The notes below the pieces were generated by a model, which did not search any database, was not told the origin of the DNA, and was given only the letters and a program-made list of their open reading frames with translations. The position numbers were made by a program, and so were the translations under genes. Below are positions 1 to 12,599 of a DNA stretch of 64,000 nucleotides, piece by piece (positions within the stretch are counted from its first letter, which is position 1; each line of letters begins with the position of its first letter). Source of the stretch: Membranipora membranacea (Eukaryota; Bryozoa; Gymnolaemata; Cheilostomatida; Membraniporidae). The stretch covers positions 16,309,001 to 16,373,000 of the forward strand of contig OU612066.1 of assembly GCA_914767715.1 (NCBI GenBank), written 5' to 3'.

Positions 1-573
1 AACAGTATTCTACTAAATGTTGTATTTTTATAGAAAAGTTTTTGATGCCTAGTTGTCTTTTAACTTGGTGCACACAATTTGCTCAAAACTCAATTTTATA
101 TCCTAGGTTGCATTATATATAATCATGTTTTGGGGTAAGAATAAGCCATTGCTTCGAGATTGGTTGATGACTGAGTATCATACACTTTGTGGTGTAGGCT
201 GATAAACAAATAGAACAAGTAAAATATCTGCTAGGCTTGATCCGGTTGTTCATGAGGGGAAAACAACTCCTTGGCTGGATGCAAAATTTTACATTCACAA
301 TAAACATACTGCTTTAATATGCAGCTTGAAGCAGATGGATCTACCATCTAAGTAACTGGCCTGAAGCTGTCTCATTTGGCTCTAGTTCTTTTTGTTATTT
401 CCCAAAACTGAGGGAGAATAGACATATGTGTACTCATGTACAATACTATTTTGATAATAAAATACTCAATTATAAATCTAGAAAAAATGATAACGATTTA
501 GAGACAAAAAAGAGAACTGCAGGCTCACATCCCCAATTATTCTGACTCTGCAATTTAACTTGTTCTATTGCAG

Positions 574-790
574 TAAAAATTGCTTCGCTACCTTAATCAA
601 GAGGGTAGACAGATCCACACACTTGTGTTCTATAGTTCCAAAAGACCCTGATTTTGAACCCTGGTTAGATAGGTTAACCTCGGCCAGCACCTTGCCCAAG
701 ACAAGACAAGCTTTAGCTTTTGGGTTGGGTCTAAAAATACAATCTGGTATATTGCAGCCAGACATGACTGTTGAGTTGTTGTGTGGATGA
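574..790 (+). CDS. Terminal coding exon of an unrecognised gene
   Basis: A pyrimidine-rich acceptor (ttctattgcag) ends at 573. The frame after it stays open for about 71 codons to a TGA at 788-790. The peptide begins KNCFATLIKRVDRS after one split codon and ends LQPDMTVELLCG; it is mixed in composition with no obvious low complexity. The rest of the gene would lie to the left of the window. A possible polyadenylation hexamer (ATTAAA) occurs near 1134. I do not recognise a domain. The opposite strand is also open for 66 codons here, so the coding strand rests mainly on the splice acceptor. It could be a chance frame. Confidence 0.35.
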
Positions 791-1392
791 ATATTTATCT
801 TCGATATACTGTTATAAGTGTATATATTGGGATTTATATAATATACCCATTCAAATGCTCTTTGATTAGCCAGCGCTAGAAAACCGCTAAAAACCTTTTA
901 CTAAAGAACAAAAAAAACCCAAGCTTATAATTACCAACAAAACGCATGGTGAGAGGTCCCTGTTGTGCAGCGTCTTTCTTTGCAACAGGTACCTATAGGG
1001 AGAGGGGGCAGGGGCAAAGCTGGTTCCTTGGCGGGGCTTGAGAGGGCTTCTGGGTACAGGAAGGACAGTACTTTACTTGGCTGTTCGGATTATATCATCT
1101 ACACCTATTTAACTGTACATAGATATTTTTAGCAATTAAATATGAAAAAAAAACCAGAAAATAAGGAGCGCTTGATGGTGGACATGCGCAGGTAGTCAGT
1201 ATGAAGAAAAATAGTTGTGTGATAGTCAACCATAGTCGATTACCAAATTTGCTCTACAATATAGCTCAATACCTTACAATAGTTTCTACTAGATGCTTAT
1301 CCTGAATATCACAATGACAACAAGAGAGATGAAAATTAAAGCTATAATTATTATAATAATAGCAAGTCAAGTTGTTTCTTAGTGGTTAACAG
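791..1392. other. Intergenic stretch between two convergent genes
   Basis: It holds A-rich and G-rich patches (around 905-918 and 1000-1030) but no splice-bounded open frame. It probably contains the 3' untranslated ends of the plus-strand gene on the left and the minus-strand TRIM gene on the right. Confidence 0.5.
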
Positions 1393-4300
1393 TCATCCTG
1401 ATATGAGCTGGTAGAACTGTATTTTTTGCGGTCCATATTTAGTGATAATCAGGGTGTCATCATAGACATCCAGGTCAAAGTGGTCGTTAATGTTACCTCT
1501 CTCTCCACAAATCTCCCCTACCTTCTCCCCTGAAAAAGATATCATAATAATTTGGATAAAATGGTACGACACGGGGCACCAGTTATGAGTGCGGACTTAC
1601 CTTCAATATTCTTCAAAGATCGGGATACCCTTCCCTTGTTCAAAAGCAGTGTTAGAACTGAGTGAGAACTGGTTGGAACTGAGTACCCACAAAGAAATGT
1701 AGAGAGGGTACACTTAAGAAATAGTTCCCATTCATTCTGTGCAAAAACTGTGTAAAAATATCTCATTTTGACTAGATATCAATCATACTATTACAGATTT
1801 ATATTTCTGTACAATTGTAATGTTGAACCGGATATAGATACTCAAAAGGTTTAGGATGTGATTTTCGACTCAGTGAGTAGAGTACCCACAAAGAATTACT
1901 GCTTAAAAGCATCAGGAATATGAAATGAGTATTTAAAAAAATCACCGATGACTTGAGTTACCATTACCTGAATTCATGAGGCGACAAAGGTAGACAGTTT
2001 ACCGGTAACAAAAAAACATGTGGTATAACCTTATGGTAAAATTACCTGTATCCACATCCAGTATCCATATCTTAGTTTCTGTGTTCCAGTTAGTGATGAG
2101 TACATATCTGTCCTTGTAGCAGACGACTCCTAGTGGTTTGTTTACATGTTTAGATGTCCACATCACCTCTCCACTGTCTATGTTTAATCTGTGTACACTG
2201 CTTGTACCGTAGTCAGATAAGATAATAGAGTCATCTCCACATACAGCTAATGCTTTATGGTTGGTTGACATACCAGGAACTGTGATCTGTTTTATAAGCT
2301 GACCTTGAAGAGTGTAAACTGTTAGAGAAGATCCATCGGGAACGACCACCTTCTCATTCACTACTCTGAGCTTATTAAAGTTATTACAGTTACTGTTATG
2401 GGACCAGGACCTCTTTAGTTTACCTTCTAAGTTATATACATATATCTTACATGCGGTACATGATAATACATACAGCTCATTATTATACACTTTGACACTG
2501 GATACATAGCCACCAACATTCACAAACTCAGACACTGTGCTGGTATTTATAGGTTCACTGACCCTCATAAGTTTGTTATTACCAAGTCCAGCATAAATGT
2601 AATTCTGGTATTTAGTAACAGAGTGGACATAATAGGGGAGTTGGACAGTATTGATCAATTTCATAGATGTTGGAGGATTGTTATTGGCTAACATGGGCAG
2701 ATCCATCAGCCTTCGAGATGATTGTGAAATCTCGACAGCAAGCTGAACGTCTGCGCAATCTAAAAATAAATACAGATAAATCATTCATAGCTCCATACTC
2801 CAGAGGAAGCAGTGATTGATTGATATCATTGATTGTCAAACGCAATCCATGTAACAAGGGAGAAGTTGGTATAGGGAATTTGGAACTAACTAACGAATAG
2901 CCATCCCTCGGAATTCATCAGCAGAATTTTGATATTTACGTTACCTTAGGAAGCTTATACTGTTTGAGTTAAGGTTGTTACTGAGTGATAAAAAATGTAA
3001 GAATATCATAACCTGAAACATTGAGCAACACTAAGTGGTGTCTCATTTTGGAGTGGCATTTCAGGTAAGAAAAAAAGTATCAAACCTTTGACAGAGAGCT
3101 GGACATGATTAGATGAAGGTTTATATTGAGGGATCTTCATATTCATCAGTTCATCTATAAGTTTCTCTGTCTCTTTGTATCCACCTGCCACGTCTACCTG
3201 GTAAAATATAAGAATTGATAATTAGGTGAGGGGAGATCTGAGGGAGGCGGACTTTATCAACCAACAATCTGTGGGAGCAAAAATAGGTGAGGGGAGGGGT
3301 CTGAGAGAGCCTCAGTATGTGAGAAACCAAAACAGGAATCAAAGTCTATGAAGGCAGTGAAGATAATCCTGGTCATGTGCAATGATTTATTTTATGTTAA
3401 ATTATTGGAATTTCAAATACTGTTTGATCTACAGGTGAAGGTCTCAATGATATTTTTATCAGGGTATCTTTGGCAATATGAAACAAGATGATAACTGATC
3501 CATATAGATATGCTTCATAGTAGCTAGCTACCTCATGATAGGTGTAAAGTCTCTTATCTATTCTGGCTACTTGTCTGCTGAGTTTATCAAGCAGGCTCCC
3601 GATCTCATCATCCAGAAAACTCGTCACCTCAATCCTTGATTTATTTCTGAGTTCCATTAGTTTCTCCTCAAGCTCAGCATATTGCTGCATAAGTCCTGCA
3701 ACCTGAGGGGCAATGTGAAAGGACAACAATCATTCAAGTATGGTTCTTCTTTTGTTGATTCTACGTTAGGTCTGTTTCAACATATTTATCTAATAAAAAA
3801 TTATATAAGCCTCAGATCTCACTTTTCAATTCTTTATTTTCAGTTCTAGCTTATGAGCTATTCACAGTGGCCAAGTTATTTCTCATAATAGCTGTGTCAA
3901 AATGTGAAGATAACAGACAACTGGTCTTACTGATCCACCCAGCAAATATTTAAGAGTTATGCTCTTTTGCCCTATATCTAGACAACTCCGTAATCCTGAT
4001 GCAACTCAACTGGCACAACTTCAACAGACACCAACTTACTAACTGTTTAGTTGGCAAAAAACACCATAAACTGGGAGTTGCCCTCCTTTCCTCAAAAAGG
4101 TGGGCTATGGAGTTGCTACAGACCTGTTTATCTCTGGCGTCATGTAGCTTGTCAACCAATTCTTGAGTTTCTGTATCCCAGTCTGATATGACAGCTGTTA
4201 GCTGTTTAGAAATCCCTAACAGGTGCTCTTCTTTATCGAAAATCCATACTTTCTTACCATTTACCATCTCGATAAGCTTTGCGACCATGTTGGATATTGA

Positions 4301-6143
4301 CCGAAGATCATGCCTGTAACCTAGGGTAAATATTTATCATATCAAGCATAGAAAGTGTTATAGACAATGACTTAGACCTTGTACGAAATTTCAAACATGG
4401 CTAGGTGTCACTGATGTTTATAGGGTCAAACCATGGTTAATAGAATTAGAATCTGATATCCATGTTGAAAAGACTTTTGATCAATTTGCCAAACCAATCT
4501 CATGACAGGAAAGTATTTGATGAATCTGAAACACGTTATCATCTTACTAACCATCGTTGCAGGGATCCAATTGGTCGATACAGTCCCCGCAGAACATTTT
4601 GGGACATTTTACACAAATCATAGAGTAGGATTTCTTAGGATGTTTCTCGCAGTTTCTTGATTCCATCTTTCTGTAATCTCTCTTATACTCATCCATTCTG
4701 ATACGCATGTGGTCGTCCAGTGCATCATTGTGACTCTACAACAGGGAAAACCATCATTGAACTAATTGGCTATTTCTGACTGCAAGATAACCTTGTGACA
4801 TAGTCATCTCTGCAGCACGTCAATGGTGGCGCTGCTTTACATCAAGAAAGACAACTCCAAGACTCCAAGGTTATGAGATAGCAAAGCAAAATAATTCCAT
4901 TATATTGTTTTTTTCCAATTTAGGTACTCATTTCATGTGAATTAATTCAGGCCCTCCGCTGCAGACTAACTTATGCTGGCTACTAGATCTTCCGTGTATT
5001 TGGCGTATGATGTGTCTTATAGGAGACATTCACAGTGCATGAAAAGTATTGCAGCCTCAGAATACCACGTATAGTAGTACATTGTGAATGTATCAGGTCT
5101 GAAGAGTAACCAAAATATTATAAACAAGTCTTGTGGAAAGTGGAATAGACCAGCAGTGGTATTTCACATACTCTAATCAGTTTTGGTTTGATTATGGTGA
5201 GCGTTATTTGTTATATCAGCTACTTCACACCTGAAAAATACAGTGAATCGAACAAACTAACCTTTTCATGAGGGGTACAGAATTTCTTTGAACAAATGAC
5301 ACAGTAAATTTGAGCCAGTCTTCTCCTATCCTCTTTTCTCATACAAACATCACAGCAGAGAAACTTGTCTAGTGGCGCACCTGCTGATGGGATGTCATCT
5401 ATACATTCATCAAACACAGTTCTAAAACAATGAACATTAACATTATCACCTTAGCAAACACAACTGTTTATAGTCATTGGTATAAGTTGACATTTCATGG
5501 TATTTTATAGGAGTGCCAAAAAAACCACCGATCTACCCTTGCCCTGCCTGTGACAACCCCTACCACCTGTGAGTTGTATCATCTACGAGGCAGGTACTTT
5601 CAAAGTCAAGGCAGGTGCTTTCTTGACACCTCTTTTAGGGCAACAAGCAGTATACCAGTTGAAGTCATAGATTAGAAATTTGTTAGTTTTAATTCATGTG
5701 GTTGTATCAGACACTAGGTATTAGTTGCTGATGGTGATTCAACTTCTGCCCCAGTTGCTCCATGTAATGAGCACACTTTGAGCACCTATAACACCAAGAG
5801 ATCGGCGTCTGCAGAGAAATATGAACTCAAGTCACATTCAATGCCTGGGACACTTGTACGCTGGGTGCCGCAAATAATTGAAACAGCAACTACCCACGTC
5901 GATACACTTCAGTCACAAACATGGCTTATGGGCAAAAATACAATAATCATGAATAATATAGTAGTAAATAACAAATTACCTGCATAGCGGACATTTTACA
6001 ATCTCGGTCACTTCAGAGTCTTTGGTCAGACATGTGACGCAGTAAATGTGGTTAGGATTACATGGTAGTCGCTTCAGTGCTTCATTTTCGAAGCATAATC
6101 CACATTCCAAAAAGGTTTCTTCCTTAGAGTCTGTTGCTGCCAT
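1393..6143 (-). CDS. TRIM-type RING/B-box/coiled-coil protein with C-terminal beta-propeller (TRIM-NHL-like E3 ligase)
   Basis: Eight exons: 6143-5980, 5421-5262, 4735-4552, 4320-4124, 3702-3433, 3197-3086, 2759-2046 and 1529-1393. Together they give 1938 nt, 645 residues plus stop, with GT-AG introns and consistent phase throughout. Residues about 14-53 form a C3HC4 RING (CGLC ... PCNPNHIYCVTC ... CPLC). Residues about 80-107 are a degenerate first B-box (CCDVC ... CVIC ... CTPH). Residues about 135-165 are a second B-box (CEKH ... CVKC ... CGDC). Exons 4-5 are helical and charged, like a coiled coil. Residues about 363-645 show repeated 'YxNxLYV / VxxPDG / ILSDYG / YVLITN' blades typical of an NHL-like propeller. 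The known family role is cytoplasmic ubiquitin ligation or RNA and protein binding. The start ATG at 6141-6143 immediately precedes the RING. NHL identity is by pattern; another propeller class is possible. The gene looks intact. Confidence 0.85.
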
Positions 6144-7350
6144 TATTCACAGAGCTAAAAAACAAGTGGTACACTTGTGATCGATATTCTAAACAATGTA
6201 TGCAAGGGCTTTCTTTGATGTTAGTAAGTAAAGCCTTACGCGGTAGTCTTATAGTAAGTCTTACCAAGAGTTTAACTCCTTGGTCTTACGTCCAACCTGG
6301 AAATAAAATGGAAACAAGTAAAACTTTGGCCTTTAATTGTAATTACGGCATAAGCATGCTTCTGAGCGAGAAATAAAATGAAATGTATTATCTGGCCACT
6401 ATAGTATATAGGGTCTTTTGATGCAAAAATGCAGCAACGGGCAATATTTACATATACTGTTACTAGTACACTTGCTCTGTGTGCTTTAGTAGTTTCCTTT
6501 TTAGTCTGAGCCCTGTCTGTTATTTATCAGCTGGATGATGATGAAAGCTTGTCAAGACAGGCTATTTTCAAGCAAAAGTTACCAAAAGATGAATTTTGTC
6601 CTACCTTAGCCCAGGCTAGTCCTACCTACTGTAGTGCCTAGTATCAGTCTAGATAAAATAATATATATAGTAAGTATTAGTAATAGTATTGGGCTCAATT
6701 ATGCATCATGATCATTCATGTTACTCCCAGTGTCAAATGTGACTCACTTTGCCTTGATATTAACACTCTCACAGATGAATTGACTTCTTTCACTTCACCA
6801 ATAGCTCAATGAACTGAAGAGATAGTACATTGAAAAGATAGAGTCTACAGCATAGAAATAGAGTCTATAGTATATGGTCTAAAGAATTACTTCCCATTTG
6901 CTCCCAATCTCTAGTCAGTTTCACTTCAACCAAAGCTTACGCAGTCCTAAGCTTCTACTGTTCCTTTATCTATATATCAGCAGGCAGAATATGGGCCATT
7001 AGTTAGTGTACAGTGCTATTTTTTCAGGTCATAATATAGTACATGCCCAGACCACGCCCCAGTTTCGAAGCTCTATTGATATATTAGCTCTGACTTCAAC
7101 TACCTGCACATGATTTCCTGTGTTCAGTGCGCAGGAGCTCTTATAAGGTTGTAGTTGTGCCCCTCTGTTTATGGGAAGGACAACTCATAGAAAATCTCAA
7201 CCACATAGATTACAATCTGTGGCGATCTTACTCTTCCCTGGTATACAGTTGTGTCAGGGCAGGAGGGATATACATGTCCTATATACATATACACATATAT
7301 ACACATGACATACATGTTTTATAGAAATGAAAAGCAGAATAGGAAAATGA
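6144..7350. other. Intergenic region upstream of the TRIM gene
   Basis: No splice-bounded coding frame was recognised. The stretch near 6144-6450 should contain the TRIM promoter and 5' UTR on the minus strand, but I see no certain core element. From about 7000 the sequence may be the decayed 5' part of the LINE that follows. Confidence 0.4.
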
Positions 7351-7359
7351 GCAATCAAC

Positions 7360-9480
7360 TTGGTCATCAGCCAGACGGAGCATTGCAGATTTAACCTAGT
7401 TCGATTCACAGGAGCAGATGATATGTGTGAGGTTTTTAATAAAGCTTTTGAGTCAGAGGTCTTGGCTAAGTCAATGACTGAGGCTGTCACCATCTTGCTG
7501 CATAAAGGCGGCGATCAATCTGATCCCAAAAACAAAATTCCAATATCGCTACTTAATGTTGACTATTAGGTATTAGCAAAAAGTTGTAAACAAATGGCTG
7601 GGTAAACTTTTACCATCCATAATAAGTGAAGTACAGACATGTGGTGTAAGCGGTGGTAATATTGTAGACAATTTGATATGTTTTAGGGACTCTATTGAGT
7701 TTACCCGTAAGTTAGGTAATAACGACACTGTATTTATATCTCTAGATCAAAGCAAGGCGTTTGATATGGTTGACCATAAAAAAAGGCTTGGTGTAGAAAA
7801 TAAGGTATTGTGCCTGGTTAAGACTATGTACCAAACCATTTCCACTAGGGTTCAGGTGAATGGTGTGTTATCGGACCCAGTATCTATCACAAGAGGGGTT
7901 AGACAAGGGTGCCCTTTGTCCACATCCTTGTATGTTATATACATTGAGGCGATATTGAGAGCCATCACACAGTGCAGGGTTCTGTCTGGCTGCCCTTTGC
8001 CTGGCCCTGACATTTGCAAATATTTGGCCTATGCGGATGATCTCTAGGTAGCTTGTCATGCTTCTGAGGCTAAGGACACAGGTAGTCTACTGAATAGGAG
8101 TAAAACAGAAATTCTTGTATCGGTTTCAACTGCTGAAAGATATGTAGAGTCGTTGAGCGAGTACTGGAAAGACCGCACAAGATTTTTGGGTTTGGACTTT
8201 TCAATGGACCAGTTCACAGATATGGCATCATATAACTGGAGCAAGGTATTCGAGAGAGCTAGGGAAAAGATTGAGGGATAAAAATTGAGGAGACTGACCA
8301 TTCCCGGGAAGATAGTTCTTCTCAACACGGCTGTTTTCCCAATGTTTTACTATTTGGCTAGTACATTTCTACCCCCAGGTGTAGTTTTAGAAAGTTTGTC
8401 ACGTTTGACCCTTGAGCTCATCTTGTCCCCTGCCAAAAGGAAAATGGTAGACAAAAGCTTTTACTTTTTGCCCAAAGACAAAGGGGGCAGGGCCCTTGAG
8501 TCTGTTTCATATCTGCTGTCTAAGGCACAGAGTGTTTTTTTCTAACGACTTGTTACGCTGTGTTTCAGAGGATTTTGAGCATCGCCGAAAGTCTTGTTTT
8601 AAGTACTTTTTTTCTGTGCGATGAGGGACTTCTTTCCAACACAACACAACATATATTAGGACTAAAGAAGTTGTGCCCATATTATGGGTTCATTCAGCTG
8701 TATAGAGACATTTCTGATAAATTGGGAGTTATTCTCCCTTTTATACCAAGCCATGTATATCAATGGTTGCTCGAGCTCATAGACTTTCCTAGTCAGCTAC
8801 GAGTCAAGGTCTCACCAGGGCTTTCGGAGGAGAAGCAGATCTTGGTGTTGCGGTCTGTTCATTCTGGAACGCTCAGCGCTAGGTATCGAGATTTCATGTG
8901 GAGATTCTCATCTGGTACCTTGAAAACTGGAGAAGTCCTAGCAAGATGGAATATGCCTTGTGTGAACACTGAGTGTGTCTACTGTAAAGGGGGGCTGGAG
9001 ACAGTCACACACCTCTTTGTAACTTGTAAAGAACTGCAGCCAGCCCGTGACCTCCTGGTCTGGTATGCACAACGGTTTTTTGATATGGAGATAGATACAG
9101 CTATTTGGTGTATGGTTTTTTTTCCCAGCAGCCACTCTTAATGACTGATCCGAAATTTGCGTTCGTTGCCAACTCTTTGGTGAGCCACGGGACAACCTTT
9201 TCTGCCGCTAGTGTGTGTTCAGGCAATCGCTGTCTGCATGAGAATTTGTGGTGAGTCGGTCACAGCACTCCTAGCAAACTCTAATACCATAGCCAACCCT
9301 TAAACAAATCTCATCTCACTAATTTTCCTGCCCTTCACAAACATTATTTCCGTGGCTCAGTAGACGGTTGAAGAGGGCGATATGGGGTCAATCCCCATTT
9401 TGTCCAAGTTTCTGGTCGTCCTGATTATCATAGTTTTGATAACAAAGAGGCTTTATAGACCATTATTTTGTCGATGTTCT
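7360..9480 (+). mobile_element. Degenerate non-LTR retrotransposon (LINE, L1/Tx1-like)
   Basis: The plus strand reads through a reverse transcriptase broken by stops and frameshifts. In order there is 'PISLLNVDY' (about 7536-7566), 'VFISLDQSKAFDMVDH' (7737-7780), 'TRGVRQGCPLSTSLY' (about 7890-7935) and the polymerase box 'YLAYADDL' followed at once by a stop (about 8024-8047). Later comes a C-terminal Cys/His knuckle 'CVNTECVYCKGGLETVTHLF' (about 8960-9020). The order thumb-side, YADD box, CCHC-like end fits L1/Tx1-clade elements. The coding part ends near 9240 and a 3' UTR-like tail runs to about 9480; the same tail recurs inverted at 48150-48363. It is not functional as it stands. Confidence 0.85.
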
Positions 9481-10598
9481 GGGATGCCTCAAACAGGATT
9501 CACAGGAGCATGTAATCATACCTCAAACTAGCTAGATAGGCTGGCGCAACTGACCCTAGCCCTGCCATAATGTTGCCCCTGACCTTATAAGCTGCTAACG
9601 CTAAATCACTAATCCTAATGGCATAGAACTGTTTCACTGTCGTAAGGGTTTGCATCATATTGCCTGCTGTAATACATATCCCACACCTGCCACCGATCTT
9701 ACAACGCCAGTGACGGTTTTTAGTGCCCATTAACAGCATTGCCGCTGAAATAAGCCTGGGGATCCTTATATGAGAGATCTTAATCACACTTGTGACAGAG
9801 GTTTTTCTGTAGTTAAACTTAGTTTGTTGACACAACTGGAGACTAACACACAAACATCAAAACTGAAAATATTTTTTTTTACAAAGCACAGATTGGACTT
9901 CAAATCTTCAAGAGAAATATACTGTATCATTTTGAATGAATGGTTATAACCAATCAATCAGTATTCAAAAGTGCCCGTTGAATCTACTGGACCTTAGCAT
10001 ATCTCTCTACACTAAAATTTTTTCCTATCATTTCTCATCACTTTCATCATGGTGCCTCGATTAAATTTCCATCAAGTCAGGAAGTCCTAGTCTTTTTGAC
10101 CTAGCTACTTTTACTCAGAAGCTTATCACTGTTGGCCAGGCCATTTTCCTGAATTAGGATGGTTTCCCTTCAGTCACCTGATTTTCTATGTTTTATGCGC
10201 AGTCATTTGCATCACATATCAAAATCGTGTTTGGCCGAATGATTTAAAGGAGGCACAACTTGAAATAATTGAACCCAATCACCAAAAAACTGAGTGTGGG
10301 TGTGCTGGTTGGATGATCAAATGCAACTCCTTGTTCAACTACTTAATTGTGGGTTTTGTGATGAAGAACCCCATGAGATTCTCTAACCAGTTTCATCTAT
10401 ATCTGTATATCTACATCTAAACTTCGCCATGAGGGCGACTTAACCCTACCTGATATTATATATTATATACACTCGGTCCAAAATTGCGCACACATAACAT
10501 TAAAAGGGATATATTCTCATAGGATGATTGATATCAAAGATTATAGTTGCGGGAGCCTCATTCATAATCATAATTAAATCTTGTATGAGCTGATCGCC
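9481..10598. other. Region without a recognised gene
   Basis: A 117-codon minus-strand frame at 9500-9853 has no splice or domain support. The rest is AT-rich with short T-runs. Nothing else was recognised. Confidence 0.4.
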
Positions 10599-10599
10599 C

Positions 10600-11240
10600 A
10601 ATGGGGTTATGTTTTTCTGAGTAATCTCCCTTGATTATTTACACCATACTTTTGCAAAGTTTTATATAAGCCATAAAGGAAGTAGATGAGACCTTTTACT
10701 GTAAAAACTCCTTGATTTCAGCTAACTACAATTGATCTACTTATTCGGTAATCCAAAGATTTTACCTATATGCTGAAATAAAAAAGTATTCAAAAATCTT
10801 AATTTTTAATACAATTAAAATTAAATAACAATATGTTAACATATAAAAACTTATCAATCACATTGAAATTCAGTGTAAGGAAAGGAGGTGTCTAAAAATA
10901 AACAGCTAAAATTGTTTTGCAAACAATTTCTATAAACATATGAAATGATTGTAGTAAATATAGAATTGTTTTGTGTTACAATAATGTTGAAAATATATAT
11001 GTTATTCTGAATTTCTTTTCTGCAATCGATATTTTCAGATTGGATTTATGTAATATTCAAAATTTAAAGCTGGAATATTTATTATTTCTTTTTATTTAAA
11101 CGATATATTTATTATAGTTTATTCAATTATATTCGCAATCAGATTTTGTCCAATAAAGCGAGTCAGCATAATTCGTCCATTTAATTCTGCTCATTTTGTT
11201 TCTATTTTAAGTTCCCTGGCTGCCAGACCAAAAAGTGTGA
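10600..11240 (+). mobile_element. Partial MITE, same family as the insertion at 40792-41549
   Basis: It starts with a variant of the terminal motif (ATGGGGTTATGTTTTTC). It then follows the 40792-41549 element in the same order and orientation: the 'TTTTGCAAAGTTTTATATAAG' block, an AT-rich centre, then 'CCTGGCTGCCAGACCAAAAA'. Similarity stops near 11240, so the right terminal repeat is missing. It is non-coding. Confidence 0.75.
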
Positions 11241-11467
11241 TCTTGTATTGTTGGTTGCATCTCTGATAATGTAGTCTCGCACAGATTGTCGATTGAGTTT
11301 ATGATGGATGGCTAATTGGCGATGTCATCATTAGTGCAAATTAAAATGGTTGTCCTTTCCATGCCACATATGAGGTACACAGCCTGAGTCTCGTTGTCCT
11401 ATAATGTGGCGGAACTCCCCCAACAATTTTTTTCAGTTGATACAGCCATATAATATAGTGCAACTAA

Positions 11468-11830
11468 CATGTTATAATTGTGGTATATTCATATTCATAC
11501 ATATTATATTTAAATAAAGGGTTCTCCCCATGCTCCCTCCTTGCCTATTTTACTCTGGCTTCCACCGGAATTTGAACTGGGGCTGAGATCAAACACTCCA
11601 ACCGCTCAGCCGCGCTGGGCGGCTGAAGCTTGCAAAGCTCAGTGCGAAATAATCCAGGTGTTTGAAATTTAATGATGTAGTGGGTGTAAGTAGTTATAGA
11701 TAGGTACCAAAACAAAACAAGGTAAACCACCAGGTAGTAAAAGAGATGACATGTCAATAAAATTTGTCTCCACCGGGATTTGTACTCGGTCGGGCCTCTC
11801 GCGCAACAAGCATGTTATAATTGTGGTATT
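11468..11830 (-). mobile_element. tRNA-derived SINE-like insertion with a ~19-bp target duplication
   Basis: The 19-nt sequence catgttataattgtggtat occurs at about 11468-11486 and again at about 11812-11830. This is what target-primed retrotransposition leaves. On the minus strand the enclosed ~325 bp holds two tRNA-like stretches. One has 'GGCTGAGCGGTTGGAG' (A-box-like) and 'AGTTCAAATTCC' (B-box-like) at about 11570-11625. The other is a second B-box-like end 'GAGTACAAATCCCGG' at about 11768-11790. This suggests a dimeric or composite element. Confidence 0.65.
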
Positions 11831-12070
11831 CTTATATATAATTGTATATCGTATATATTTGTATATTGTATATTGAATATTATTCTAAATATTTGTAAAT
11901 AATTGTATACAATATATAATTGTATATAATCTATAATTGTATAGAAAAATAATAATTGAATAGAATATATATTTTGTATTTAATATATAGTTGTATATAT
12001 TAGATAATTGTATATAATAGATTATTGTATATAATATATAATTGTATATTGTGCAAAACAAGTCAAACCA
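11831..12070. repeat. AT-rich simple repeat (TATAATTGTATA variants)
   Basis: Almost pure A/T with recurring 'ataattgtatat' words at 9-20 nt spacing; microsatellite-like, no gene. Confidence 0.8.
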
Positions 12071-12359
12071 ACAAGAAGTAAAATAAACGAAATGTAAATT
12101 CAATAATTTTTTTAGTCAACCTTTTTTGTTTGATTTCAAGCTTTCATGGCACATATCAGACAAAAAATATAAATAGCGCACCCTCAACTGGTTATACTAA
12201 ACATATGCGGTAGAACACATGACTGTCATTCAGCCATTTCGTCTATTTTGTTCCAAAACATTCTTTGAAAAAGTGATATGAGGCACTGGTTATGGTTTTT
12301 CTATACACATGCGTTATCATAAACACAAAACTGAAGTTTTGTGGATAAAAAATCTGTAT

Positions 12360-12590
12360 CGCTTACCTGAGTCTTGATGGATGATCACCTTCTTCTGTCA
12401 GAAGGTCTCCGCAGTACGGTAATCTATAGTTTCTTTCCGTTAAGGTCCGTAACAACATATCCAGAGTGTCCCGTCACGTCACACAGCAATCCTAGCATAG
12501 GCATCTGGAGTTACAAGCATGCATCATTTGCCCATGTTCAGTATCAACCACCATCATGTCCAGGATCAAATTTGTACTAGGTTCTTACTC
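12360..12590 (-). repeat. Dispersed repeat or pseudo-exon, related to 28095-28210
   Basis: On the minus strand the block 'GTGGTTGATACTGAACATGG' and the following ~80 nt match the plus strand near 28112 with substitutions. A downstream frame reads DVTGHSGYVVTDLNGKKL and then stops. The right edge on the minus strand has a donor-like GTAAGC at about 12362. It may be a decayed coding exon; the family is unknown. Confidence 0.35.
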
Positions 12591-12599
12591 ATACTAACT

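Noticed and set aside
9500-9853. 117-codon minus-strand frame next to the LINE
   Set aside because: No domain and no regulatory context; unsupported.
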